A DNA stretch of 64,000 nucleotides, taken from positions 18,895,557 to 18,959,556 of the forward strand of contig NW_019211456.1 of the NCBI RefSeq assembly GCF_002443255.2, written 5' to 3'. The notes under the pieces are model-generated. The model had not been told where the DNA came from and did no database searches. It saw nothing but the letters and a program-made list of their open reading frames with translations. Below, one piece after another: positions 1-12,390 of this stretch (position 1 is the stretch's first letter; each line of letters opens with the position of its first letter). The position numbers and the translations under genes were made by a program. This DNA comes from Varroa destructor. Taxonomy: Eukaryota; Arthropoda; Arachnida; Mesostigmata; Varroidae.

Positions 1-955
1 GGCTGGCTCGTCTGGGGATGTCCCATAAGTGAAGGAACATCGGACACTCGTTTCTCTTCATATTAACGTGTTGGGTGATATCTCAATTCTGCTGGGACGT
101 TGCAGTCAGAAACTGACATAAAAGTAAAATCTATTTTAGCTGTAAGGATACGCTTCTGTGGTATCGATCTTCCATTTCTTACGTAACCCAATCGAGGTGC
201 TAATCTGTAAATGGTACAAATCAGTTTGGGAAATGATACGAGCAAATAATGTAGCAAAATGAGGCCTATGAGGCATCTGCTCACCGGATGAATGTCTATT
301 ATCAAATCAACGCAGTTTCTTAAAATAATGTTCATGACTCTGGGTGAAGTATTGTGACCAATCGGCCATACTTAACGAAGCCGCATATTGATTGTAAAAA
401 AAAAATGTAGAGAAACTGATGTCAAGGCCGGTCTGATACTGACAATTAAGTTCGAATAGAAGCCTTTTAGGATGAGATCCTAAAATGGGATCCCAAAATA
501 CACTGTTGTAAAGGAGGCACCGCACTACGTGAAGAGTCCGAAAGCCTCCGGTTATATCAGCAAGGACTGCGTGGCGAACAGGACCAACTGACTCAACTTG
601 AATCTATAACCGGTCCTACTCAGCAATAAAATTTATTTTTTTAATATAAATATAGAATTTTGAGCAGAAAATGCAACAGCACTTGCACTGCTTACCTGAA
701 TAAATATCAAATATTTGCATTTTCTCGGGTTTAATATTTCCCCGATAAGGAGTAGCCAATTTTAATGATCTCTCTCTCTCCCTCTCTCTCTCTATATATA
801 TATATAGCTTCACGAATGATGTCACTTATTATATTAAGTTATAGTCACGTTTTGATCCTGTTTTTGCCTATTATAAACATGTGCTAGGTTTGAATGTCCT
901 TGGTTTCCTAACGTGCTTCAGCTCACGTACATAGTGGTCGTATTGGCATAGTATT
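1..955. other. No gene seen
   Basis: AT-rich. Contains a 9-bp perfect hairpin at 465-485 (TTTTAGGAT, loop GAG) followed at once by the palindrome TGGGATCCCA, and a CT-TA microsatellite. Confidence 0.5.
768..806. repeat. Compound (CT)n-(TA)n microsatellite
   Basis: Runs of CT, with one interruption, pass directly into TA repeats. No associated gene. Confidence 0.9.
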
Positions 956-999
956 GCGTATCTTGACGAACTGGCTTACGGCAGTTCGTCAAGATACGC
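956..999. repeat. Perfect 18-bp inverted repeat with 8-nt spacer
   Basis: GCGTATCTTGACGAACTG at 956-973 is exactly reverse-complemented at 982-999 around GCTTACGG. It is a strong hairpin or cruciform former. No gene is nearby and no T-run follows that would suggest a polymerase III terminator. Confidence 0.9.
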
Positions 1000-3739
1000 T
1001 TCGTCCGATCGATAACTGCTTTTTGCGTTTCGTTTTGCTTGTCAAGAAATTATAGGAAGCACATCTATTCAAGGGGTCCACTTTAGGTATCGTCACCGCC
1101 AGCCATAGCTGTACAGCAGTAGCAGCAGCAAAAATAAGAGAATTCAATTCCCCATATCGTAGCGTCGCCTTCGCCATGACCGTCACTTTTAGCCATGCTT
1201 TGCGTTCGCGCTGTTTTTGAGGTTTTTCTAGAACGAAGAGAACAACATCGTGAGCTAATCAGCACGCAACTCAGCACAGTCCTGCGGAGTTTCTTCGCCA
1301 CGTACCTTCCATTGCTTAACCCATATTATCCCAGCCCTACTTCATACCTTTGTTGCCCCAGGTTGTTCGTTGCTCTGCTTGCGTCCCAGCGTCAGCTTAA
1401 AGCGTTTGCTGCTTTTCTGTAACACTAACACGTCTTAGCCGCGCGTATAGCTTTTGTTTTGGCCACGTCGACGAGTTGAAGTTGCTATTTTTCATATTCT
1501 TAACCAACTGGAAGACGAGACGTCTAAATTGGGTGTAGATCTCAATTTTTCAATCGAAAAAAAAAGTGTCGGGGCAAGAAAAAAAGATGCCTGAAAAAGG
1601 TGGAAAGTGGCGAGACAAAGATACGGGGAAAGGGGAGATCGAGAAAGGTGAGGGCCGAGAACGGACGCGGAGCATATGAAAAACGTGAGAGTGGTTCGGA
1701 AAATCGAGGTATGTGCGTGGGATATTGGGGATAGTTTTCAGGGGGTTCAAAGTAACGGAGGTGAAGATCGCGGAAAGACTTGAGGGTGGTGGTGTGCCCG
1801 GGCCATTTGGAGTCAGCAACGAAACATCTTCTCTAAAAAAGCATGAAAAGGAATAGGAAAAAAAAACAGTAGAAACCAGATAACGTAGCGGAAGCAGCGA
1901 CGGAAAGAGCAAAGCTCCGAGCATTTCTTCTACGGCTATTACAAAATCTCACTTTTCTGAAATGAGACGCTAAAAAACGGTGAACGCCCTGTTCCTGAGG
2001 TCGTTGCTGATGAAATCTGTGGAACCTTTTCTTTCGGCTTGAACCTTTATTGGCTGACCGACTTCACCAACTTATTGAAATGACATTCTCTAGAGCATCG
2101 CAAGCGGCTACGTTTATGTAAAGCACAACAGATAGCCTGCTACAAATTGTTGACCTGGATGGCAAATCTATTTCGTGCTATGTTTCAGCTACTTCATTTT
2201 AAAACCAATTAGTAGTTAACTAGCTATATAGCTACAGTGAGATAATGCGACGCTTCACCGATTCGCTACTCATGCTCGAAGAGAGTACTACAGTTCAAGG
2301 CGTCTATGTCATAGAGAGTGTCAGGGTTCTAGCAGAAGAAATAAAAAAAGGAAAAGAAATATAGCCTGACCATAACGATAAACAGTGGCAGAAAGGACCA
2401 GAACACATTTTCGCTTGTGTATGAAATATTATAGATTTTGCCCAACCGCTTGAAACACTGTTATACCGCGTAGCTGTGAGGGGTAGTTGAATCGCTCCTT
2501 AAAGTAGTCTTGTCAATTATTACTAGAAGAAGATCAGTCTATTTTTCTTCTTAGGATCGACAGTAAGTTCGGTTGGCCGGACACACAGGCGACAACCCCA
2601 AACAGTGTTGCGGACATTTCTCAGCAGGCCACAGAGTTGAACCCAGCCCAAATTTGGCAAATTAAATTTATCCTAATGTCATTTATAGTTTGGTACAAAA
2701 TTATTGCCTATATGGTGTATTGTAAAATAGATTCTCAACTATCAAACTTTTCATTCTCGTTCATATCTTTCAGTTAGAGTGAGTATCGACTAGAAGAGAA
2801 ACATACGAATCGAATAACAAGAAGAAAGCCTATTGTTTGGTCTACACTCTAAATAGTAGGTAATAACGTAAAGATATTCCAACCGATACAGATTCTATTG
2901 GTAAAGATAGCTCTGCATCGCATTTTAAATACAATAAAAGAAATATGGAGGGGAGGGCCTTACAATGTGGATGGATAAGAAATATACAGGACTGCTGTTC
3001 CTTTTATAAACGAATACATGAATGTTCGTATTTACTAGGGTTTAAGGCGACTCTTGCAAAGCCTTCTGTATAAAAAATGATGCACTCTGAAAATATACCT
3101 TGACTTGAATATTCTATGGAACGGTAGGAAAAGAATAGATTAGCCTGAAGGTAAAACAAGTTCTAGTTTTTTTTTTCAGAAGAAAGAGAAAATCTAGTAT
3201 TTATGACTGTTATAGCTATGGTCTATAATGATTCATCTGTGGCATCTAGTAACTGTATAAAGGACGAAACCAGATTTTTTTTCTACCTTTTAGGTGTTGC
3301 TCACTCATATAATTCAATACTATCACTGGAGAATTCAGATTTTCTATATCATAACATGATAAATGAGACTGTTATGCTGATATGCTTCGAAATAATTCGT
3401 CGACCTATATTTACTCATTCTCTAAAATTTTTTTGCACTATTTCTCTTAATTGATCACCTTTTGAAAACGAACAGTTTTTAAATAATACTCATAAAAACA
3501 ATCCCGTTAGTGCTAGACAAATTAGGCGCATTCAAAGTAGGCATATTGCGTTTTTATCGACCTTATAAGTAAACAACGTCACTGTTACATACAATTCATT
3601 AACCGTCAATAACAGCGACACAAGTCACTTCGTCAGCCTCTCTGTCTGTACTATTATAAATGGTGTATTATTATAAGTTTGAACTTTTCTTGTAAACTAT
3701 CTAGCATACAAAAATTTCGAAAAAAACCCAATCCGTAAA
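1000..3739. other. No gene seen; purine-rich tract at 1555-1680
   Basis: A GC-richer patch near 1,080-1,430 has overlapping short frames on both strands without homology. A strongly purine-biased stretch at about 1555-1680 follows. The rest is AT-rich and featureless. Confidence 0.45.
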
Positions 3740-3780
3740 ATGGAGACGACCAATAGTGACAGCTTAACTGTTCGCCGATT

Positions 3781-3797
3781 CCGAGTTCGAGCCTCGG
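3781..3797 (+). ncRNA. tRNA T-arm / RNA polymerase III B-box-like hairpin (possible tRNA-derived SINE or tRNA relic)
   Basis: A five-base stem CCGAG/CTCGG closes a seven-base loop TTCGAGC, which is the exact geometry of a tRNA T arm and matches the B-box core GTTCGANNCC. About 35 bases upstream, AATAGTGACAGC faintly recalls a D arm. No acceptor stem can be paired, so this is not an intact tRNA. A decayed tRNA or the head of a tRNA-derived SINE is the likeliest reading. Confidence 0.3.
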
Positions 3798-3844
3798 GAG
3801 GCACACCAAGTGGAATTAATCCGCTGGGGCATCTGCAAGTGAAT

Positions 3845-3905
3845 CCTCAGGCTCTTCGTACATGCATAAGGCACACCCGCCTTGCAAGCTACGGAGAGCC
3901 TGAGG
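3845..3905 (+). ncRNA. 61-nt imperfect hairpin of pre-miRNA size (unproven)
   Basis: The arms 3845-3860 and 3890-3905 form a 16-pair stem with one G-U pair. Inside it, after a small internal loop, 3863-3872 pairs with 3879-3886 (three pairs, a two-base bulge, then five pairs) around the loop ACACCC. The total is about 24 pairs in 61 nt, close to a pre-miRNA fold. I recognise no conserved miRNA seed. It lies 48 bases after the tRNA-like hairpin, so it may instead be part of one repeat element. Confidence 0.3.
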
Positions 3906-4990
3906 CAGTCCACGGCTTTCATATTCAGATCCAACTTAGTTAGTATAAGCCTAGACTCAATTGGAAATCACCGTGCCCGCATCGATTATACACAACCACT
4001 GCGTTGTACAAAGGCCGTCCAGTTAGTGGCCTCGTTTGGATCTGTATGAGCGTGAATAGAAGTAGTTCATCGTTGTAGCTACTTGTCTGTAGCAGCCCCA
4101 CTAATATGAGGGGTTAACTATTCCGAAACAATCATAGGAAAAGAACATACTATGTGTATTAATCCCGGTTGTTGGCCGTTAACGACAACGCGGAAGTACC
4201 AAACTAAGCAAACCAACACAGCATACAGACGGAATTGGCGACACGCTTTGCATTCGCGGCCGGTCAGATTTTTTTGAAGCTTCTGCTGAAGCCCAAAAGT
4301 GCAGATTCTTTTTGAGTAAAACGCCGTCAAAGGCGATGGCACTGCAGGGCAATAGAGCTATAAATTGATTTAATATATGTCATATTGTACCATCGAACGA
4401 GGCTGCCATCTAATCGCTTTGGATTGAACGATTCCCAACGTCACTAAGCATTTGGTAATAATTTTTATTTTAAATCAGCTAAAAATTGTAGCTGAATTCT
4501 ATGCGAATTCTACTACATACATACATAAAGCTGTTCGGAACCCCTGTTAGAGGGCAATATCGATCACGACAAACAGTGGCTATTACCTAAAGTGACAAAC
4601 ATGCTGCCTGTTTCAGCTATCCGACATAACCTCTGATATGTGTATCTAAAGTCCGTAGGCAGACACGTTATTATTGAAGTATGGCGGGAACTTCTACGTT
4701 AAGTGTACCGTATGGCGGGTCTTCAATCAGGCTTTTTTAGTTTCACAGATAAGGTCTTTGCAGCAAGCAACAAGGGTCAAGACGTGCAAAAATCGCGCGT
4801 GTCCTCCTCTGTATGTACTCAACTTGTGTGATGCTAGATGATGTGGTGCCAGAATTCAGTTTAGTACTTCATGTAATAGCTTGAAAATTGCTTCATTGAA
4901 TGAAAAATTCGTATCGAGGTAACACGAATGATGTAATAGTTATAAGTTACATCTTCCGTATACTGAGTAAAATCGAAACTTTTCTACATG

Positions 4991-5014
4991 ACAACAACAA
5001 CAACAACAACAACA
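4991..5014. repeat. (ACA)8 microsatellite
   Basis: Eight uninterrupted copies of an ACA triplet in non-coding DNA. Confidence 0.9.
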
Positions 5015-5871
5015 GGTACGACCTTTTCAGCGACACTGAACGCCGAGAGAATAACGGCTTATAGCTACGATAAATATGCTTACATTTAAAATGTACATTA
5101 ATAAAACGCCTACAAAGCTTTATCATATGCGGTTATCCATTTTGGTCCTGTACATTATCGTGCCCTGTATTCTTGTAGGTTCGATCAAACACAAGTTACA
5201 AACAAAAAACACTTAACGGGACTTGCAGATAAAACAACGAGCCCTTGTTGTTTACATCAGAGGTGTGGAAACTTAGTGACGATGGCATAGCTACCACGGT
5301 AATGGGCACTAGCGAAACTAGCGACGCCTATTTTTTCAGTATGGACGCGCTTTGATTAAGATTAACGAAATGATGTCAGTCTTCTGGATAGCTCAAAAAG
5401 CCTTTAGTTATCTTGTATTGCACCACGTCTATACTTAATGCGAATACGGGTACATGTATTTTGATCGAGTAGTCGGATGGTGCGCAACGATCGCGTCAAA
5501 CAACTGTTACGTACTCTGCGTATAAAGCTGGAACTCCTCGAGTGAATCTTTTTTTTGACAGGGCTTCTACTGAAAACGAAGCGAGCGGCGGAGATAGAAC
5601 ATTGCAGATGCGATACTTGACTTAAAGGTGCGGTCGCCCTTTTCTCTTCTGAAAATAAAAAACCCATTATAGTGCCTACTGAACTTACTATTATATGTTC
5701 GAGGCAGTAAGATGCCCGCATAAATCAGGTAGAATTAGTAAAATGGCCTGGATAAGTGTAGCACGGTTCGGCCACGTGCTCCTAAAGTGCTCACTTATAA
5801 GTACGCCAAGCACGTAGACAATAAGGCCTAACTCTTCATTTCGAAGGTCCAAAGAAGAATTAAAGGAATAA

Positions 5872-5947
5872 ATATATATATATATATATATATTATAGAC
5901 TGTAGGCTTATATATATATATATATATACAAACCTACAGTCTATAAT
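5872..5947. repeat. (AT)n microsatellite with 15-bp inverted arms (cruciform)
   Basis: An alternating AT tract runs 5872-5893. A 15-bp unique arm (5892-5906, ending GACTGTAGG) is followed by a second AT tract (5909-5928), then the exact reverse complement of the arm at 5933-5947. The whole block can extrude as a long hairpin. Confidence 0.85.
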
Positions 5948-8880
5948 ACGTTGAGATTCAACCCCCATTACTTTTAACCTATTGCGTAATCGGGAATAAC
6001 CAAAAAAGGCCACTACTCCATGCGTAATATGCATTATTAATAATAAATTATTTCACACAAATTATGTCATGGTATATTGAATCAAGTTAGCAGCTAACCA
6101 GTCTGATTGGGGCAGCTGATATCCTATTTGCTTTTTATATTGCCTTCAATCAAACCTATCCCAGTACAACAATGTTCTGCGTGGCATACTTACCTTGCTC
6201 CTTAGCCTCAAGGGAGATATCGTTACTGAAGAATGATATAACGAGCTGCTTTAATGGAGGCACTGATGGCAAATAACATAGATATTTACAGGATCCATAG
6301 ATATGCTACTAACTAGTAGATTATTTATGTACACACCCATTGGCTCAACAAGGAGCTTCAATCTAAATAGCAGAATGGACGGTGACTTGAATTCTACGTA
6401 AAGTTGATGAAACAGTCTTCTGCACGGTGAACGGACACTGTATAGAAATTATGACAAAATCAAATTAGAAAAAACTTCACCCTGACATCAAAATGGCTAG
6501 GAGCTGCGGATGAGCTTGTGAGCACATGGCTTACATGAGTACTTTCCATCTTCGTGGTTTTTTTTTGTTTAAAGTAAAAGCCATTATGCTTGACATGCTG
6601 ACTTTACCTGGACGAGCTGTGCATAAACTAATTGCACATAAAACGTATTCAACTTCCTCGGAACCTTTTACCGGTCGTGGTCTAAGAAATCGACAAATTA
6701 AAAATACGTTACCCACATTCAAGCTCAATTGGCAAATTTTATCTTCTATTCTTGCTCCAACTGGAGTGAGTTTTTTCGATCTATTTATCTACTAACAAAA
6801 AACAGCTGAAGCTGTTACGGCCACTTCCAGCCATTACTTCACTGTTCACTCCCTCATCGCATTTGGTTTCCACAAGATATCGTCTATATCTGAGATACTG
6901 CTGCAGCCATAAGAGCGGAACAGGGAGACATTGGAACTAGCGCTGGCGGTAATATAAATAACGCGGTTCATCTTCTACGAACGTCAATTTGTCTCCCCGG
7001 CCTGTATCGGTCATCGGCGCCTTTCATGAATCAACATTCGTCCTACAGCTGCTACGGGTTAAATAGCGGCCAAGATGTTCAGATAGATGCCTGGAAAAAC
7101 TAGTCAAGACCAGCGGTGGAATGAACGAAAGTGAACCATCGTAGGGCCAGCGGCTTTTTTTTCGATGAGTTGAAATGAGCAGTAGCTGTGTTTTGGCAGG
7201 TTTGAGGCAAGTTCTTGACCGACTATGCAGTGGACTTTCCCCCTGGGAGACGTCAGGCTGAACCCTGGGACCAACCTCGTAACTCGATCACGGTGCGACT
7301 TTATCGTAGTATTATGTTCATTCTTCATGCATTACTGAATTTTTATAGAGGAACATTGGTAATATCGTCGATGTCTCTGTCCTGTTTACCCATTGATTAG
7401 TTTCTATGATGCCACTACAAGAACTCTTCGTTGCCAACGCTGTCAAGATTAGCCGTTGACGAGTGGCTACCACCTAACAACAAACAATATATTTCCGAGA
7501 ACTTTTTTTTATTCAGCTTCCGAGCTCGTTGATTTAAAGCTGAGCGGCTACTTTGAGCTATTTTTAATGTACTAATTAGGGAAACCTGTGCCGAATAGAA
7601 GATATGGGAAATTACAGTATACTGCGCACATGCCGTTAGACAAAGAAATCTGTAACCATGCTATGAGAATAATGTTAAAATGTAAGATAAACCACAAAGC
7701 ATAGTGTAGGTATCACAAGCAGATAGATATAGATTGGTAAAATTTACCAGGTCCCACCTTTACAGACAAGGCACACGCTTCGTCTGTTCAGGTACCACAA
7801 TAACCCCTGTGTATGACACGATCCCTTCGTTTGTGATTACGTTACTTATAGTACTTATCATTAACGATAAGGTTTTAATATTATTTGCTTTCAATCTATG
7901 AACACCACCTTCTCCATAAAAAAACGAGCAACTACTTAGCCTGATAAATCGATCGAACCTTTCAACACCACAATCAAGTAAGAAATAACACATTTCCTTT
8001 CTTTTTCTTTTTTCTACTAAAAACATCTAAATAAAATACAGATACGGTGCGCATATTCAAATAGCGTCCTGAGAGCAATCTAAATTCAAGTCATGCTTCA
8101 ATTCCCTTCCATGGTGCTTGAGCGCCGTCAGTGTTATACAGGAACTGTAAGCCCTCCAAAAAAAAAATGCGAGTTAAAATAGAGCAATAGCAAGCGCTGT
8201 GTGCTTTTCCTAATGAGGTTATAATAATCATCTGTCATTATAATTATAGCTAGACTATTGTGTCAAGACAATTGAGAAGAGCAGAAATAAAAACAAGTTC
8301 TTACGCACTGGGTTACACACACGTAGGTCACCATCGAGCAGCGCGGCTGCTAAACGTTTTTTTTTAAGAGATTCCCTTTTGTCTAGATGCAAAGCTAACA
8401 ACTCTATCATCGTTCGTCCAATCTTGGAAAAAATCTGAGTAAACAATAGCCCAATTAAGGATAGATTACAAAGTGAATAAAATGATTAAGTGAGTCGTAG
8501 TGGACATTCTGCTAGCCGTATCGTTCATAAGTAGCAAAGCTATTTTCTCGTAGGCAAGACAATTTAGAGCGTTAAGCACTTCTGTACAAAATTCATATAT
8601 ATAACGACGAATTAAGTAAGTATGCTTCTTATTTTATTGCTGCTCAATTAATCTACGTACGCGCCTAATAAATTCTACTTAAGTTTAGTTTCAATCGTTT
8701 TATCCTGGAGGACACGATTTAATAATAAAACTATAGACCCCTTTCTGTTTTATAATATATATGTGGCTCCAGTTAATAAATTAAGCTTATAGACAACTAT
8801 ATTTGGGGCCGCCTGAGTGGGCACTACACTGTTCCTACTCTCTCATGTTCTTGGCCTCCTTTTAGTGACTACATTTCCAG

Positions 8881-9910
8881 CGAATTAGGCTAGCCGACGT
8901 TATCGGACGGTTAAGTGACGAAGAACGAAACCCCCTTTTGCAAGACAATGAAAAAGGAACGAAACTAATCGAACTCTTAGCGCAACTTCTTCTCTTCTAA
9001 CCCGTATGCACCGTTTCACCCACTTCCAGTTCGATGGGTTGGCTTGCTGTTGCCGTTGGTTCTGTTGCTACGTTTAGCTCGGCCCGCTTTTCGAAAAAAA
9101 TCTGTACAACATTCTGCAAATAACCGAACTATGACAGTGGCCCAGACCCGGTACAAGGCCAGCGCTTCTCGCTTTCGTCGCGGTCGGTCTAAACCTTTCT
9201 AACGACGGTCTTCTGTAGTAATTACGTTGACCACAGAGGTACCGGTGCCCCTGGTCTTTCCTGCGGGGGCTTTTCCGTTGGCTTCTCTTGCGTGCTTCAC
9301 CTCACCACCGCTTGCTTCCATGTTCAGAGCAGTAGCAGTGGCAACAGAGGTACCTCCTGAAGGCATGTACAGGGGCAGAAGTCAAAGGCGACGAAGATCG
9401 TGGCGGTGCGTCGTGTGGGTAGTACGTCCAGTGTGGACGCAAATAACTCGAAAACTTTTCAACCATAATATTTTTAGCGTGAATATGTGCCCAGTTCCCT
9501 CTTTTTTCGTTATGCGCGAAGTATTTTGAAGCGAGAGTGATATAGAGGAAAAAGCCGAACTCGAAAGAGAAGCAGAACGGGTTAAACAAGGGTAAAACAG
9601 AACGCGATAGCAGATCCTATGGCCTGGTAGTCCGGTTGTTGGGATCGAGAGCAGTGGCAGTGGTGGTTGTTGATATAAATGCAGCAGAAAGATGAAAACA
9701 CTACGCGCTGGCCTAAATCGGTGCTGAAAGTGACCTTGAAAAAGGGGCAAAAAACAGTAGCAGCGGGGGGGGGGGGGGGGGGGGGACACATCACCAACAA
9801 CGCACGACGCAAAAATGGTAGCGCACTTAGGGGCATGCTCGCGCCCATGAATGGGGCAAGTAGCAAATCTGCGGACTCGGTCTTGTTCAGCTCAAGCTTC
9901 TAACATCTAT
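8881..9910. other. GC-richer island without an identified gene
   Basis: Overlapping frames on both strands up to 135 codons have no recognisable domain; they arise because G+C is higher here. ACAGAGGTACC occurs twice (9232 and 9343). It could be a promoter or untranslated exon. Confidence 0.35.
9765..9785. repeat. Poly-G run of 21
   Basis: Twenty-one consecutive G residues inside a GC-richer block (about 8,900-9,910). It is long enough to fold as a G-quadruplex on this strand, and its length is error-prone in sequencing. Confidence 0.9.
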
Positions 9911-10235
9911 GGAGTGCAATGGCGGCTGTAAAATAATTTTTTTTTAAAAGCGTGCAAGCAGACAGGACACAATAGAAGAAGTGCTGACAAGTAAGCGGGA
10001 TTTCGTAAATTGTGTCCTGGATGACTGTATCTGTGCGGGTGGCCATGCATTGTAAATCCCACAGCAGTAACGGCCGATCAACGAGACGTAACTGTGTCAA
10101 ATGTATAATATGATAATTAAAACAAGAACCGTCTCGCATCTACCCTGATGCGCTGCAGTAGAATAGAATCAGCGAACGGCCACTGTTGACAGCAAATAAA
10201 TAACATATAGCGAGGCTAAGAGTGTTAATAAATCT

Positions 10236-10294
<59 letters not shown>
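10236..10294. repeat. Compound (TA)n-(GA)n microsatellite
   Basis: About ten TA units followed by about nineteen GA units without interruption. It mirrors the CT-TA compound at 768-806 in reverse-complement order. Confidence 0.92.
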
Positions 10295-10297
<3 letters not shown>

Positions 10298-12126
10298 AAA
10301 TGATCAAGATCACGAGAGCTCGTAGCACCATGCTCAAGAGTAACGTGGACTGGCCTACGATGGTTTCGGTCTAAAACTCTGCAGAGTCAGGCAATGAAAA
10401 GGGTTTGTGAGCCATGCACGGACAAACGATGAGTCTGTCGTCCATATCAACATACAGACAGAGGCTAACCAGCGGTGCAGCAACTTGCGAAAATTAGCTA
10501 ATTTACCGTGCACTTATATAGGCGCGCACGCACAGATATGCATTGTACAGAGCTACTTCAGGTTCGAGGAGGGAACTCGTATTCCTCAGGGAATAATTTG
10601 GAACTTCACGCCAAGCTGATTACACAAACTTATATATAATTAATCTGAGAATTGAGATATGACGCTTTACGGGAAAGCTTTAAACATACACTTGTATTTA
10701 TGTTTCACGTTATTCAAATAGAAGGGTGGTGATAGCTAGCTATAGTGCGTTTGGTTTTAGAACATTAAAGTTCTAATTTAAGAATCAACAAATTTGCGTC
10801 AGCTAGATTCTTTTCCATTAATTCACGTTGCTGTTTTGCCCTTAGTAAATAGATAATTCGTGTATTAAAATATTGTTCAATTTTCGATTTATAAAAATAA
10901 AATTGATCTAAGGGCCTCGTTTTAAACGTAACGGTCACAAGGTTACCACCTTAACATTGAAACAATAGGCGATGGAAGACATTGGAGGTATCCAGAAAGA
11001 TACCTGAAGGCGATCACGAATGTTAACGAAATGTATTATTCTATTTTCATTAATTTTTTTTTCGTATATATTTTTTTGTACTGCTTTTGTATTTTCCTAT
11101 TGGGGTAACATCTTAACCTTGTTATAGACATATGTATTATATGATCTTCTAACATGTCAAAGCTTAGCAATGTATGACTATCCATAGCGAAAATAGTTAT
11201 AAACCGCAGCGAATTTAGTGAATTTCCCGTAGCAAATAGGCATTTATTAGTTCGTTGTGAAAAGATGTCGTCTCTTAATGATTTCACATGGCTTCATGTA
11301 TAGTCTACTGTTTCGTCTGCATCTCAAACTAGATAGATTACTATACAAACAACATGAAACGACGTCAAGATATGGCAAATAACGGTTATATACGCGCGGG
11401 GTCCCGGTTTTTCTCTCATGTGGTTTAGGTTTTCATTTTGTTGAAAATACGACCCGATGGGAGCGTACCAAGAAAACGTATCAAGTGCAGATTCGAAAAG
11501 CCATTACAGTCTACGTGGACTGCTCGCTAGCGTTCAAAGGCAACGCAATGTGTCTATTCATCAGTTAGTTAGTTGTCTCGATACTGTCTACTTACCACTG
11601 ACGGCTAGCACTATAGCACACGTATATGATGATCACATATAGACGTGGATGTGAAAGATTTCACGCATCCTCAAACAGGTCACTCCGGAAAGCATATCTA
11701 TGGTACTTAACACGTTTGTACACACGGCGTGTACAACAGCTGATTGCATGGCCATATAGCGTGCGATTGCACTTCGGTTTGATACCTCGTCGCAGTTAAC
11801 GATCGAATAAAGGCTTCTCAGTCGTATCAAAGTTGACTGTTTAATGAAATCTGTCAAATGTCAAAAACATGCCAGCTGAATTTAAAGATATCTTTTTTCC
11901 ATATTATGTTTTCATATTTGATATCTGCTACTACTTAGGCTGTTAGGTATAACTTTAGGTGACTTGCCTCTGCCAGAGTAAGACAAAGTGCATCTACGTG
12001 ACAATTTCCTACTCGTGTTTAGTATGGTACAAAACGGGAAACCATGAACTTTCGACTTTTTGCTCTTTCGAGACCTCTACGATCGAAGTTTGGCTCTGTT
12101 TGCAGGTGTCTGCAAGCGTTGATCAG

Positions 12127-12140
12127 TTTTTTTTTTTTTT
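12127..12140. repeat. Poly-T run of 14
   Basis: Fourteen consecutive T residues in non-coding DNA; a similar 13-T run lies at 60158-60170. Confidence 0.85.
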
Positions 12141-12374
12141 CATAGGATTTGGAGCCATAAAGACACGAACCTACTCGCATAGGTTCCCTAATTAAGATAG
12201 GCTTTGATCCCGACAGGCTCATGTGGAAAGGAGGCATATTCATCTACGCAGATGGCGCATTCTTCCGCTACGTCTAACTACTTTCCTACTAGAATAGACG
12301 TTGAGCGCCAGCTACTGCGGCTGTGGCGTCGTAAACAACGAAAATTAGTCAACTTTTACCGACGCTCACAACTG

Positions 12375-12390
12375 CCCCCCCCCCCCCCCC
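12375..12390. repeat. Poly-C run of 16
   Basis: Sixteen consecutive C residues in a GC-richer block (about 12,270-12,620) that otherwise shows no gene. Confidence 0.9.

Larger units (their letters stand above)
4030..8880. other. No gene seen
   Basis: Mostly AT-rich non-coding DNA with an ACA microsatellite and the AT cruciform. GTATGGCGGG occurs twice (4679 and 4710). Open frames here are short and without similarity. Confidence 0.5.

Noticed and set aside
548..613. CCGGTTATA / TATAACCGG, 9-bp inverted ends 48 bp apart, as a mini-transposon
   Set aside because: The arms are short and no target-site duplication or internal feature is seen.
1550..1924. Minus-strand 124-codon frame rich in Phe, Ser and Pro
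   Set aside because: It is the complement of a purine-rich low-complexity tract, which lacks stops in that frame by composition.
9382..9789. Minus-strand 135-codon frame containing a Pro run
   Set aside because: The Pro run is just the G21 homopolymer read on the other strand; the rest has no domain.
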